Assembly (NCBI GenBank): GCA_951812505.1
Contig: CATOSI010000003.1
Span: 930,001-994,000, forward strand
Source: an uncultured Dehalococcoidia bacterium
GTDB lineage: Bacteria; Chloroflexota; Dehalococcoidia; Lucifugimonadales; UBA1123
Direction of reading: 5' to 3'
Length of the DNA: 64,000 nt
Positions 8,566 to 16,478 of this stretch are shown piece after piece. Positions within the stretch are counted from its first letter, which is position 1. Every line of letters begins with the position of its first letter. Both the position numbers and the translations under genes were made by a program. Under the pieces are notes generated by a model, which was not told the origin of the DNA, made no database searches, and saw nothing but the letters and a program-made list of their open reading frames with translations.

Positions 8566-9420
8566 ATGCACGACAACCTGACTCCACGCGAACGACTCGC
8601 CAAGATAGTCGCCGAAGAAACTGGCGGCGGGCGACGCATTGTCCGGTTCCTCGTACAGGTCACAGAAGGCGACCTACACTCCGAAGGCTTCAAGCCCTGC
8701 CACCGCATGGACTCAGCCAAAGAACTCGTCAAGATAGGTCTCACCGAGTTCGAAGACTACATACGCGCCAACTCCACGCCCCCAAAACCCAGGGCCAGGA
8801 GAACCGGCAGTCCCGACGCCGACCTGTCCCCTGAGATAGCCGAGGCGCGAGAACAACTCGCCAGCTACGCAAGAGAACTCACCCAGGACGGGCGAACCGT
8901 CATAAAGATGTACGCCGAAGTAATGGAAGGCATCAGAAACGACGAAGGCTTCAAGCCCCACCACCGCATCGCCGCCGCCCGCGAACTCATCAAGCGCGGC
9001 TTCGACGAAACCTATACCTGCGCCGCGCCCGAAGTGCGCCCGACTGAAACCCCCGAACCCGAATCTACCGTCATTCCCGCGAAAGCGAGAACCCACACCC
9101 CTGAACTGGAATTTGACGAAGAACGCGAGGCATACCTCGCATCCGAAGAAAACATGGCCAGGGTAATCGAGAAGCTCAAGCGTTTCGTCGAAGAAATCCC
9201 CCCTGAAGAACGCGAGGCGCATGAAGCCGCCATGCGGGACAGAGACCTCTCCATGTGGGACACAATCGCCGCCCAGCCGCCTCCGGTAATCACCAGGGAG
9301 CAGGCCATAATCGGAGCCGCCGAGTTCCACGAAATCCTCGACTGCTGGAAACGATGGGATGAGTCCGACGTAAAGATCCCTGACCCACCCGAAGGACTAA
9401 CCCAATACGACAGCCTATGA
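8566..9420 (+). CDS. Hypothetical protein with a duplicated GFKPxHR-type module
   Basis: A 284-residue soluble protein of unrecognised function. Two copies of a helical module are visible at about 11-59 and 96-146, each ending in EGFKPxHRxxxAxELxKxGF. Such R-x-x-AA-x-ELI-x-RG motifs recall small DNA-binding or terminase-small-subunit-like modules, but that is only a resemblance. The middle (about 150-180) is proline-rich and includes residues encoded by a REP-like palindrome. The C-terminal third is acidic and helical. No signal peptide or membrane segment is seen. Confidence 0.6.
   Translation: MHDNLTPRERLAKIVAEETGGGRRIVRFLVQVTEGDLHSEGFKPCHRMDSAKELVKIGLTEFEDYIRANSTPPKPRARRTGSPDADLSPEIAEAREQLASYARELTQDGRTVIKMYAEVMEGIRNDEGFKPHHRIAAARELIKRGFDETYTCAAPEVRPTETPEPESTVIPAKARTHTPELEFDEEREAYLASEENMARVIEKLKRFVEEIPPEEREAHEAAMRDRDLSMWDTIAAQPPPVITREQAIIGAAEFHEILDCWKRWDESDVKIPDPPEGLTQYDSL
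9069..9094. repeat. REP-like palindrome inside the coding frame
   Basis: The stretch starts CGTCATTCCCGCGAAAGCG, a close match to the widespread CATTCCCGCGAAAGCGGGAA palindromic repeat. It has a TTCCCGC/GCGAGAA stem (one mismatch) around a GAAA loop. It is translated in frame as VIPAKARTH within the hypothetical protein at 8566-9420. Confidence 0.5.
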
Positions 9421-9572
9421 CCGACTCGGCATCTAAGCGTAGCGGTCCAAACCCTTAGCGTCGCTTCGTGCCCTTCCTGGACATAACCGGCTGTATTTGC
9501 GCGCGCTGCCCGGTGGCTCTTCATTTCCGTCCTGTTATTCCCGCTCGTCTCGTCATTTGTATGTTGAAAACC

Positions 9573-9787
9573 CCCTCTCCCTCAGGGCTGACAGGGGTAG
9601 GCATTTCTGGTCAACTTGAAGACCCTCAAACCAAAGAATGGTTCGGTCTATGGTTCATAAAGCTGAAAACTCAACTTTGGGGCACTCTCAATGCTGTGCC
9701 CAATCGACATCAGGTTCTTGCGTCTCTCGATGTTTTATAGCTAATTTCAGACTTTGCCTACCCCTATCAGCTCCCTCAGGGTGAGGG
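9573..9787. mobile_element. MITE-like element with 31-33 bp inverted termini
   Basis: The left arm 9573-9603 (beginning CCCTCTCCCTCAGGG, ending AGGGGTAGGCA) and the right arm 9755-9787 are imperfect inverted repeats of one another. They enclose about 150 bases with no credible gene, giving a 215-bp non-autonomous-element structure. The left end and its TTGAAAA flank resemble the repeat at 11711-11820. Except for the element and the gene remnant at 9840-9956, the gap 9421-9996 holds nothing else recognised. Confidence 0.5.
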
Positions 9788-9839
9788 TGATCTTTGTGTA
9801 GCTTCGTGTCCTTCGTGGATATACTAATGTCCACCACTA

Positions 9840-9956
9840 TTATGATGCTTCCGCTGCCAGGCGTTCTCTAACTTGATTGGCAGTGGCGATTAAGTTAACC
9901 TTATCTGCGTTTGAAAACCCCGGAAGAGGTAGCTGTGCGATGTCGCTTTTGACCAT
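9840..9956 (-). pseudogene. C-terminal tail of a lost gene, perhaps a methylase or restriction subunit
   Basis: The last 38 codons on the minus strand read as good protein, with DIAQLPLPGFSNAD followed by an amphipathic helix ending VRERLAAEAS and a stop. I-x-x-LPLP-x-F-x-N-AD followed by a helix is reminiscent of the end of TaqI/Eco57I-type specificity regions. No related sequence is seen upstream, which is occupied by the thiolase gene on the other strand. The assignment is speculative. Confidence 0.25.
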
Positions 9957-9996
9957 GTAGAGTACCGCGCCTCGGGACAATTTACAGGAGGTCAGC

Positions 9997-11139
9997 ATGG
10001 CTGATATTTCAAAATCCGTAGCCATCGTGGGCGTAGCGGAGTCCGACGAGATAGGCAGAGTCCAAAAGTCAAATCTACAGTTGCACGCCGAGTCGGCGTA
10101 CAACGCGCTTGAGGACGCTGGTCTGTCCATTAAAGACGTGGACGGCCTCATGACGGCCGGCACCTCGACCCTCACCCTGGGCGAGTACCTCGGCGTCAAC
10201 CCCAGGTTCACCGACACCACCGCAGTCGGCGGTTCTTCGTTCATCATACACATCGCGCACGCGATGCTCGCCATCCAGGCGGGCTACTGCGAGACGGTCC
10301 TGGTAACGCACGGCGAGGCCGGACGCAGCGCTCGGTCCCGGTCGGGCGGCAACGCTTCCGAGCCGGGCCCGCAGTTCGAATCCCCCTATGGCTTCATAGG
10401 CGCCCCCGTCAACTACGCGATGGCCTGCCGGCGCTATATGCATATGTACGGCGAGGACTACACCCGACAGGGTATGGCCGAAGTGGCGGTTGCCACTCGC
10501 AAGTGGGCAAACCTGAACCCGAAGGCATACTTCAATGACCGCGCCATGTCCTTCGACGAATACCACAACTCCCCCTGGGTCGCTTGGCCCTTCCACCTGC
10601 CAGATTGCTGCCTCACCACCGACGCCGGCGGAGCCTATATCGTAACCACGCCCGAACGCGCGCGAGACCTGCCCAAGAAACCCGTCTGGGTCCTGGGCGC
10701 GGGCGAGGGTCTTGACCACGGACTCATTAGCCAGATGCCCGATCTCACCAGCACATGGGCGCGCGAGTCCGGCCCGGCTGCCCTCAAGATGGCCGGGGTT
10801 ACCCATGACGATATTGACCTCGCCATGATCTACGACTCCTTCACCTACACCGTCCTTGCCACGCTCGAAAGCCTCGGCTTCTGCGGGCCGGGAGAGGGAC
10901 CGGACTTCGTCGCCGACCAGCGCGCCGCCCCCGGTGGCGACTTCGCTATGAACACCAGCGGCGGCGGACTGTCCTACACCCACTCCGGCATGTACGGCAT
11001 GTTCCTCGTGTTGGAGGCCGTCAGGCAGCTTCGTGGAGAGACCGGTGAACGCCAGTTGGACGATCCGAAACTGTGCCTGATTAACGGCACAGGCGGCTCT
11101 CTGTCCTCCACTGGCACCGTAGTTCTGGGTATTGACTAA
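9997..11139 (+). CDS. Thiolase-like lipid-transfer/acetyl-CoA acetyltransferase protein
   Basis: A 380-residue protein of the SCP2-type thiolase family, which works on acyl-CoAs. It starts with the family's VAIVGVAESDE strand and AYNALEDAGLSIKDVDGL helix. The active-site cysteine expected near residue 78 is absent (TAVGGSSF), and the C-terminal CxG cysteine is replaced (NGTGGSLSSTG). The histidine in THSGMYGMF is kept. Such cysteine-less members are known partners of DUF35 proteins, and the next gene is one. GGAGGTCAGC precedes the ATG. The pair probably forms an operon with a 79-base gap. Confidence 0.85.
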   Translation: MADISKSVAIVGVAESDEIGRVQKSNLQLHAESAYNALEDAGLSIKDVDGLMTAGTSTLTLGEYLGVNPRFTDTTAVGGSSFIIHIAHAMLAIQAGYCETVLVTHGEAGRSARSRSGGNASEPGPQFESPYGFIGAPVNYAMACRRYMHMYGEDYTRQGMAEVAVATRKWANLNPKAYFNDRAMSFDEYHNSPWVAWPFHLPDCCLTTDAGGAYIVTTPERARDLPKKPVWVLGAGEGLDHGLISQMPDLTSTWARESGPAALKMAGVTHDDIDLAMIYDSFTYTVLATLESLGFCGPGEGPDFVADQRAAPGGDFAMNTSGGGLSYTHSGMYGMFLVLEAVRQLRGETGERQLDDPKLCLINGTGGSLSSTGTVVLGID

Positions 11140-11218
11140 TCCCGTGAAAGAATCGGCTCCCGTAGCTTGGACATCCAAGTGACGGCAATGCCGAACTTCA
11201 CAACATCAGGAGAATTAA

Positions 11219-11635
11219 ATGACTACTGGATACAACAAGCCCATTCCGGTGCCGCAGGTGGAGTCCGACTTCTATTGGGAGAAGTGCAAGGAGCACGAGT
11301 TGTGGCTCAGGTACGATAACGATGCGCAGCAGGCGTACTTCTATCCCAGGGACATCTCGCCCATCACCTTCTCCAGGAACACCACTTGGGTCAAGGCGAG
11401 CGGCAAGGCGACTCTGTACACCTACGCAATCGTACACCGACCCTTCCATCCCGGCTTCGTCGGCGAAGTCCCCTTCGTTACAGCCATGGTCGAGCTCGAG
11501 GAAGGGCCAATCATGCCGACCAATATCGTCATGGACGACCCCACACCGGAGAAGCTCCAGATTGGCATGGCGCTCGAGGTCGTCTTCGAGGACATCACGG
11601 ACGAGATCTCGCTCCCCAAGTTCCAGCCAGCTTAG
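11219..11635 (+). CDS. DUF35 OB-fold protein lacking the zinc-ribbon cysteines
   Basis: A 138-residue protein of the thiolase-associated DUF35 family. The N-terminal helix (VPQVESDFYWEKCKEHELWL), the ribbon position and the OB-fold (GKATLYTYAIVHRPFHPGFVGEVPF) are in order. Where the family normally has RCxxCGxxxxPPRxxCP, this protein reads RYDNDAQQAYFYPRDISP, so all four ribbon cysteines are missing; the only cysteine lies in the helix before it. It probably forms a complex with the thiolase encoded just upstream. AGGAG lies eight bases before the ATG. Confidence 0.8.
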   Translation: MTTGYNKPIPVPQVESDFYWEKCKEHELWLRYDNDAQQAYFYPRDISPITFSRNTTWVKASGKATLYTYAIVHRPFHPGFVGEVPFVTAMVELEEGPIMPTNIVMDDPTPEKLQIGMALEVVFEDITDEISLPKFQPA

Positions 11636-11710
11636 ACCATAGCCAGTAAACCGAAAACAGCGGGCAGGTTCGTCTTCTGGCGTCCTGTCCGCTGAACTTC
11701 ACTTCTGTAT

Positions 11711-11820
11711 TGAAAATCCCCTCTCCCTTGATGGATTCACAGGGGTGGGTAAACGTGCTGTCAGCTACGAAAACCGCTCAACAAACCCCCCCTCAAGGGA
11801 GAGGGCTGGGGTGGGGGTGA
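11711..11820. repeat. Inverted-repeat element between convergent genes
   Basis: Perfect 13-bp arms CCCTCTCCCTTGA (11719-11731) and TCAAGGGAGAGGG (11793-11805) enclose about 60 bases. The left end (TTGAAAATCCCCTCTCCCT, then CACAGGGGTGGGTAAA) is related to the element at 9573. Its position between two convergent genes would also let it act as a terminator in both directions. Confidence 0.5.
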
Positions 11821-11832
11821 ACTACAATCCAG

Positions 11833-13254
11833 TCACTCCCGCCATCCGCTTCCAGAGTCCAGATAGACCGTGCTACCCACACGCGACAGCGTGACTCTCT
11901 GGCGATACACCCCGTTCAGGACTTCTCTCCCCGCCAGGTGAGCGTCCGTCGTTGACTCCACAGAATCGGGACCATTCACAAGCGCCTCAACCACAGCACG
12001 TCCGTCCATGTCGTCAGGTATCGGCAGACCCAGCAGTTCCAAGACCGTCGGCGCTACATCAACGTTTCCGGTCGGTGAGGTGACACGCTTCCCCGACTTG
12101 AAACTCGGCCCTCTTGCGAGCAGAGTGTTGTTCATCTCATGCTTGCTCATAGAGCCGTGCTGACCCAATCCGGGAGCTCCTCCGCCGGAATAGACGAACC
12201 CGTCGTAACCCGCGTCGTTAGTCTCCGAGTCCCACGTGAACGACATTGCAAGCTCTGGCGCCCTCGGCCCGTCGCATCCCGCCAGGGACATTGAAAGCGC
12301 TCCCTCTATCTCACTGGCCGCATCGGATGCCAGGATTGCCCCGCACCAGGACTGGGACATGAGATACGCAGCGAGTCCCCTTGTCGTGACCTGATCGCGT
12401 GTGTAGAACAGAACGCTCCCGCCGTTCGGGGCTACGAGGACATCTTCCTTGGAGAACCCGGCGTCTCGGACCTGCGCCTCGACATCCACGACCTCGCGTA
12501 TCGTCGAGTAGCCGTGGTCGGACACAACCATCACATTGGTTTCCGCGTGACCGTTCCCATCCAGCCAGTGCATGATCTGCCCGAAACCCGCGTCCGCCTC
12601 CCGTATGGCGCGGTCGGACAACTCGGACCCGACACCGTAGGCGTGCTGCGCCTTGTCCGGCTCCGAAGACCAGATTAGCGCTACTGCGGGTTCACGTTCG
12701 GGAAGGATATGTTCAGTCAGAATGCGAATGGCGTGCCGGAAGCGAGGAGTATTCGGCTGAGACTCTGCGGGCCACTCGCCAAACCTCGACACCAGGCGTT
12801 CGTGGAGCGAGTAAGGCAGTGTGAAGTCGGGGTGTATCGTAGCGCCGCCCGACGTGTCAGCGTTCGGATTGTGGACATAGGCATTCCCCGAAGTGCCAAC
12901 CCCAATAGCGGTGTACTCCATGCCATGCTCGGGCAGAATATCCGCCAGGGTTGGGGCGAGTAGGACATGCCCGGTCTTGCGTGCCATGTCAGCAAGCGTG
13001 GGCTCCAGCGCGGAGAAGACCAGCGCGGGATCATAGTCCCGAGCGACCATCGTATTAGCCGCCAGTCCATGTCCGCCCGGATAGTGTCCGGTGACCATGC
13101 TGGCCGCGTTTATGCGCGTCACCGACGGAAATACCGGATGATGATTATCGAAGAACACACCCTCGTCCGCGAACCGCGAGAGGTTGGGCATGAGTTCGGG
13201 GCGGATCTGTGCGGGCTGAAGCCCGTCGAACACGACGATGAGGACTGAGGTCAA
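11833..13254 (-). CDS. Alkaline-phosphatase-superfamily phosphodiesterase
   Basis: A 473-residue enzyme of the type I phosphodiesterase/nucleotide pyrophosphatase group. It starts with the metal-binding VLIVVFDGLQ and has the nucleophile region FPSVTRINAASMVTGHYPGGHG, where the threonine near 46 is the expected nucleophile. Downstream are VMVVSDHGYSTI (second metal site) and QHGSMSKHEMNN near the C-terminus. The physiological substrate cannot be told. No signal peptide is seen. The start is a TTG with GGAGAAG five bases upstream. It ends opposite the DUF35 gene. Confidence 0.82.
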   Translation of the reverse strand: MTSVLIVVFDGLQPAQIRPELMPNLSRFADEGVFFDNHHPVFPSVTRINAASMVTGHYPGGHGLAANTMVARDYDPALVFSALEPTLADMARKTGHVLLAPTLADILPEHGMEYTAIGVGTSGNAYVHNPNADTSGGATIHPDFTLPYSLHERLVSRFGEWPAESQPNTPRFRHAIRILTEHILPEREPAVALIWSSEPDKAQHAYGVGSELSDRAIREADAGFGQIMHWLDGNGHAETNVMVVSDHGYSTIREVVDVEAQVRDAGFSKEDVLVAPNGGSVLFYTRDQVTTRGLAAYLMSQSWCGAILASDAASEIEGALSMSLAGCDGPRAPELAMSFTWDSETNDAGYDGFVYSGGGAPGLGQHGSMSKHEMNNTLLARGPSFKSGKRVTSPTGNVDVAPTVLELLGLPIPDDMDGRAVVEALVNGPDSVESTTDAHLAGREVLNGVYRQRVTLSRVGSTVYLDSGSGWRE

Positions 13255-13334
13255 GATATCTTCTCCAGAGAGGCGCGCTTCGCAAGACCCGACTTCAGGC
13301 TTGCACTCTGTTTATTCCCCCTACTATTTTATAA

Positions 13335-13350
13335 TGTACAAGCTTGTTCA
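13335..13350. promoter_or_regulatory. Operator candidate of the antitoxin gene
   Basis: TGTACAAGCTTGTTCA is palindromic apart from one mismatched pair and directly follows TATAAT at 13330-13335, about 25 bases before the antitoxin start. AbrB-type antitoxins usually repress their own promoter, so this is a reasonable autoregulatory site. No matching -35 hexamer at 17 bases was found. Confidence 0.45.
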
Positions 13351-13376
13351 AATATGATACATAAGGTGCTCTGACT

Positions 13377-13610
13377 ATGATCGAGTCCAAGATAACCTCA
13401 GAAGGGCAGACAACACTGCCCAAGGCGGTAATGGAAGCCCTAGGTGTAGAGGCGGGCGACCGCATCCGCTATATTATACATGAGGGGGAAGTGAGGACTC
13501 GGCCCGTTCTCCTAATTGATAGGTTGTACGGTGCTATCCAGTACGACGGTCCTCCCATCACGCTCGATGATATGGATCGAGCAATATCGGGCGCAGTTGG
13601 ACAGCATTGA
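13377..13610 (+). CDS. AbrB/MazE-type antitoxin
   Basis: A 77-residue protein with the SpoVT-AbrB swapped-hairpin domain in its first 45 residues: ESKITSEGQTTLPKAVMEALGVEAGDRIRY matches the common strand-turn-LP-helix pattern. The C-terminal part (DGPPITLDDMDRAISG) resembles the toxin-neutralising tail of VapB/PrlF antitoxins. The stop TGA overlaps the TTG start of a VapC-like frame that breaks off after about 27 residues, so this antitoxin appears to have lost its toxin. Confidence 0.8.
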   Translation: MIESKITSEGQTTLPKAVMEALGVEAGDRIRYIIHEGEVRTRPVLLIDRLYGAIQYDGPPITLDDMDRAISGAVGQH

Positions 13611-13744
13611 TAGCCTTGGATACGAATGTCGTCGTACGTTACCTGGTACGTGATGATGAAGATCAAGCCGAAGTGTCTCGCGTCTGGCAAGAACCGAATT
13701 GCTGCAGACGCCACAGAAGGATGACTCCTAATGATTCACCATGA
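13607..13744 (+). pseudogene. Truncated VapC (PIN-domain) toxin
   Basis: The frame opens at TTG 13607, overlapping the antitoxin stop, and reads IALDTNVVVRYLVRDDEDQ, the standard N-terminus of a PIN-domain RNase with its first catalytic aspartate (LDTN). Similarity is lost after about residue 27 (SRVWQEP), and a short unrelated tail ends at 13744. The other acidic residues of the PIN active site are missing. The truncation runs into the start of the alcohol dehydrogenase gene at 13731, suggesting a deletion that joined the two loci. Confidence 0.75.
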
Positions 13745-14723
13745 ATTAGAAACCGCATTCTCGATAGACACGTCGGCCATCAAGTTTGGGCCCGGCGTAA
13801 CGCGCGAAATCGGTTATGAGGTTGCGCGGATGGGTGCGAAGCGCGTGATGGTGGTGACCGATCCCAGGATGGCGAAGTTGGAGCCGGTCTCCGTCGTTCT
13901 GGACTCGCTGAGGGCTGAGGGCATTGACGCCGTTCTGTTCGATCAGGTGGAGGTGGAGCCGACGGACGAGTCCTTCAAGGAAGCGATTGAGTTCGCTTCC
14001 AACGGTTCCTTCGACGCTTTCATATCTGTCGGTGGTGGTTCCAGCATAGATACCGCCAAGGCGGCCAACCTGTACTCGACGTACCCGGCGGACTTCCTTA
14101 CATACGTCAACGCACCAATCGGGCAGGGTGAGCCGGTCCCGGGTCCGCTGAAGCCTCATGTGGCGGTGCCGACGACATCCGGCACGGGTTCGGAGACGAC
14201 CGGCGTAGCTATATTCGACCTGCTCGAGATGAAGGCGAAGACGGGGCTGGCGCATCGCGCTCTCAGGCCGACGATGGGCATCGTGGACCCTGAGAACAGC
14301 CGAACGCTGCCGGGTATGGTGACCGCCTGCAGTGGCTTCGACGTGCTGTGCCACGGACTGGAGTCTTACACTGCGATGCCGTTCAGTCACAGGGAGGCCC
14401 CTCCTAACCCGGGACTGAGGCCGTCATACCAGGGATCCAACCCGATCTCGGACGTTTGGGCGACTCGCGCCATAGAAATGGTCTCGCACAACATGGTCAG
14501 CGCGGTGAAGGACGCCGAGGATATCGAGTCGAGGTCGAACATGATGCTCGCGGCGACGTTCGCGGGCGTCGGGTTCGGGAACGCGGGCTGCCATCTTCCG
14601 CACGGGATGTCGTACCCGGTGTCGGGCATGGTGCGCGAGTACGTCCCGGATGGCTACCCGGACGACCATCCCATCGTGCCTCACGGCATGAGCGTGATAC
14701 TCAACGCGCCCGCGGTGTTCAGG
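13731..14723 (+). pseudogene. Hydroxyacid-oxoacid transhydrogenase (iron-ADH family), cut by IS1182
   Basis: This group III iron-containing alcohol dehydrogenase of the HOT/ADHFE1 type starts with ETAFSIDTSAIKFGPGVTREIG. The nucleotide-binding SVGGGSSIDTAKAANL and PTTSGTGSETTG are present. The metal region includes VLCHGLESYT, GNAGCHLPHGMSYPVSG and PHGMSVIL. The frame is native to about residue 331 (NAPAVFR) and then enters the left end of an IS1182 element at 14724, where it runs to a stop at 14756 after ten foreign residues. The C-terminal roughly 70-90 residues expected for the family are missing and are not found beyond the element, so activity is doubtful. Confidence 0.85.
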
Positions 14724-16414
14724 TGTGTCTGTCTCAAAAGTCGGACGGCTCGGTAAGGTGTAGAATGTCGGAGAGACTCTGACTGGGAGGATTGCAGATG
14801 CCCCTTCGAGAGATGAACCGAGATCAGGCCTGGCTGTTACCGCCGACTCTTGACGAACTGGTTCCTCCGGATCATCCGGCACGATTCGTTGCCGAGTTCG
14901 TGGATGCGCTGGAGCGGGAGGACTGGAGGGAACTGGATGTGCAGCCGGATGGAGAACCAATGGGAGCACCGGCCTACCATCCCCGAGCTTTGCTGAGTGT
15001 GTGGCTGTATGGCTTTATGACTAACGTGCGCTCGTGCCGCAAGCTGGAGTCAGCCTGCCGGGATCAGATCCCCTACCTGTGGCTGACCGGATGGCAGCAG
15101 CCTGATCACAACACCTTATGGCGGTTCTATCAGAAGCATCGGCGGAGTATGAGAGGGCTGTTCAAGCGCACGGTGCGTACCGCGGTCGCAATGGAGTTGG
15201 TGGATTTGGCGGTGCAGGCGGTGGATGGAACGAAGGTGTACGCCAACGCAGCGCTGATACAGACCTATGATGCCAGACGATTGCAGGAGTTGCTTGATCG
15301 GGTGAAGGGTGCCATAGAGTCTCTGGAGGCCCAGAACGAAGGCGGGGACGATGGAGTTGTGGCGCGTCTTCCCGAGAAGCTGGCAGAGCGGAAGGCGCTG
15401 CGACAACGTGTCAGACAGGCCATGAAGGAACTTCCGAGCAAGGAGCGTCCAAATCGGTACAAGCGTCCGGCGCGCATCAATCTGACCGACAAAGACGCCA
15501 GGTTGATGCGGACTCGACAGGGAATAGTGCCCGGATACAATGCCCAGGCCATGGTCTCGCCCGTTGCCGCCGATGGGGGAGTTACCGGCATGTTGGTGAC
15601 CGCTTCGGACGTAGTGGACGAGCCCAATGACGCCGCTCGTCTGACCATGATGACCAGACAGGCAGAGGAGGTGAGCGGGGCAAGGGTACCGATGACACTG
15701 GCGGACGCCGGCTACTTCGCCGGCAGGCATGTGGCGGAATTACACCAAAGAGGCCAGCAGGTGGTGATGCCCGACATGGCGCGACCGACGAACCATCCAT
15801 ACCACAAAGACCAGTTCATATACGATGAGGGAACCGACAGCTACACCTGTCCTCATGGAGAGGTACTCGCCTTCACAGGCATGAAGAGCAATAAGGCAAA
15901 GAAGGCAAGGGAGTATCGGATAGTCTCAGCGTCGGTGTGTAGGGAATGTCCAGCTTTCGGGGTCTGCACCAGGAACATTTCGGCTGGACGCACTCTGGAG
16001 ATCGGACCATACGACGTGGCACTACGCCGTCATAGGGACTGGATGGCGACCGATGAAGCCCAACAAGCCTATCGCCGCCGGTTGCCTCTGATCGAGCCAC
16101 TCTTCGCGATTATTAAGAATCAGCTTGGAGCGCAACGATTCTCGCTGCGAGGCATAGTCGATGTCAGGGCCGAATGGGACATGCTCGTCACAGCATTCAA
16201 CCTTAGGACTCTCTGGCGTGTGTGGCGAACCGGCGCCGGCATCCGTTGGGACCCTGCCTGAGGATTGATCGAAGGTAATCACTGGCCTCCGCCACAACTT
16301 TCCTGAACTGGGCTTCCACGAAGCCTGCATTAGCATCAAAACAACCAGTCTGCTCGTATTGCCCTTTATGACGGGTCTCCCTTCTTTACACAGCTTACTT
16401 TTGAGACAGACACA
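14724..16414 (+). mobile_element. IS1182-family insertion sequence
   Basis: An element of 1,691 bp bounded by perfect 18-bp inverted repeats, TGTGTCTGTCTCAAAAGT (14724-14741) and its complement (16397-16414). It carries one transposase gene. No target-site duplication is visible: the left flank is the transhydrogenase gene and the right flank is another IS end (16415-16434). This suggests a deletion or rearrangement after insertion. Confidence 0.9.
14798..16261 (+). CDS. IS1182-family transposase
   Basis: A 487-residue DDE transposase. The N-terminal DUF772-type domain runs from LPPTLDELVPPDHPARFVAEFVDAL to WLTGWQQPDHNTLWRFYQKH. The first catalytic Asp is in VDGTKVYANA, the second in LADAGYFAG, and the Glu in LIEPLFAIIKNQ. 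A small cysteine cluster (CPHG, CRECPAFGVC) lies between the last two. ATG 14798 has GGGAGG seven bases upstream. The frame is intact. Confidence 0.9.
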   Translation: MPLREMNRDQAWLLPPTLDELVPPDHPARFVAEFVDALEREDWRELDVQPDGEPMGAPAYHPRALLSVWLYGFMTNVRSCRKLESACRDQIPYLWLTGWQQPDHNTLWRFYQKHRRSMRGLFKRTVRTAVAMELVDLAVQAVDGTKVYANAALIQTYDARRLQELLDRVKGAIESLEAQNEGGDDGVVARLPEKLAERKALRQRVRQAMKELPSKERPNRYKRPARINLTDKDARLMRTRQGIVPGYNAQAMVSPVAADGGVTGMLVTASDVVDEPNDAARLTMMTRQAEEVSGARVPMTLADAGYFAGRHVAELHQRGQQVVMPDMARPTNHPYHKDQFIYDEGTDSYTCPHGEVLAFTGMKSNKAKKAREYRIVSASVCRECPAFGVCTRNISAGRTLEIGPYDVALRRHRDWMATDEAQQAYRRRLPLIEPLFAIIKNQLGAQRFSLRGIVDVRAEWDMLVTAFNLRTLWRVWRTGAGIRWDPA

Positions 16415-16434
16415 TTATTACTCCGCCGTTTACA
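16412..16434. repeat. Solo IS end shared with 37895-37917
   Basis: A 23-bp sequence containing TTATTACTCCGCCGTTTACA is identical to one flanking an IS21-type remnant at 37895-37917. Its first three bases overlap the terminal inverted repeat of the IS1182 element. It is probably the leftover terminus of an older element. Confidence 0.5.
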
Positions 16435-16478
16435 GGAATCTGCCCATTCGGCATGACGGAGGGAGTATGCAGTTTCGT

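Noticed and set aside
10075..11178. Minus-strand 367-codon frame over the thiolase gene
   Set aside because: Shadow of the thiolase coding strand; composition unlike a protein.
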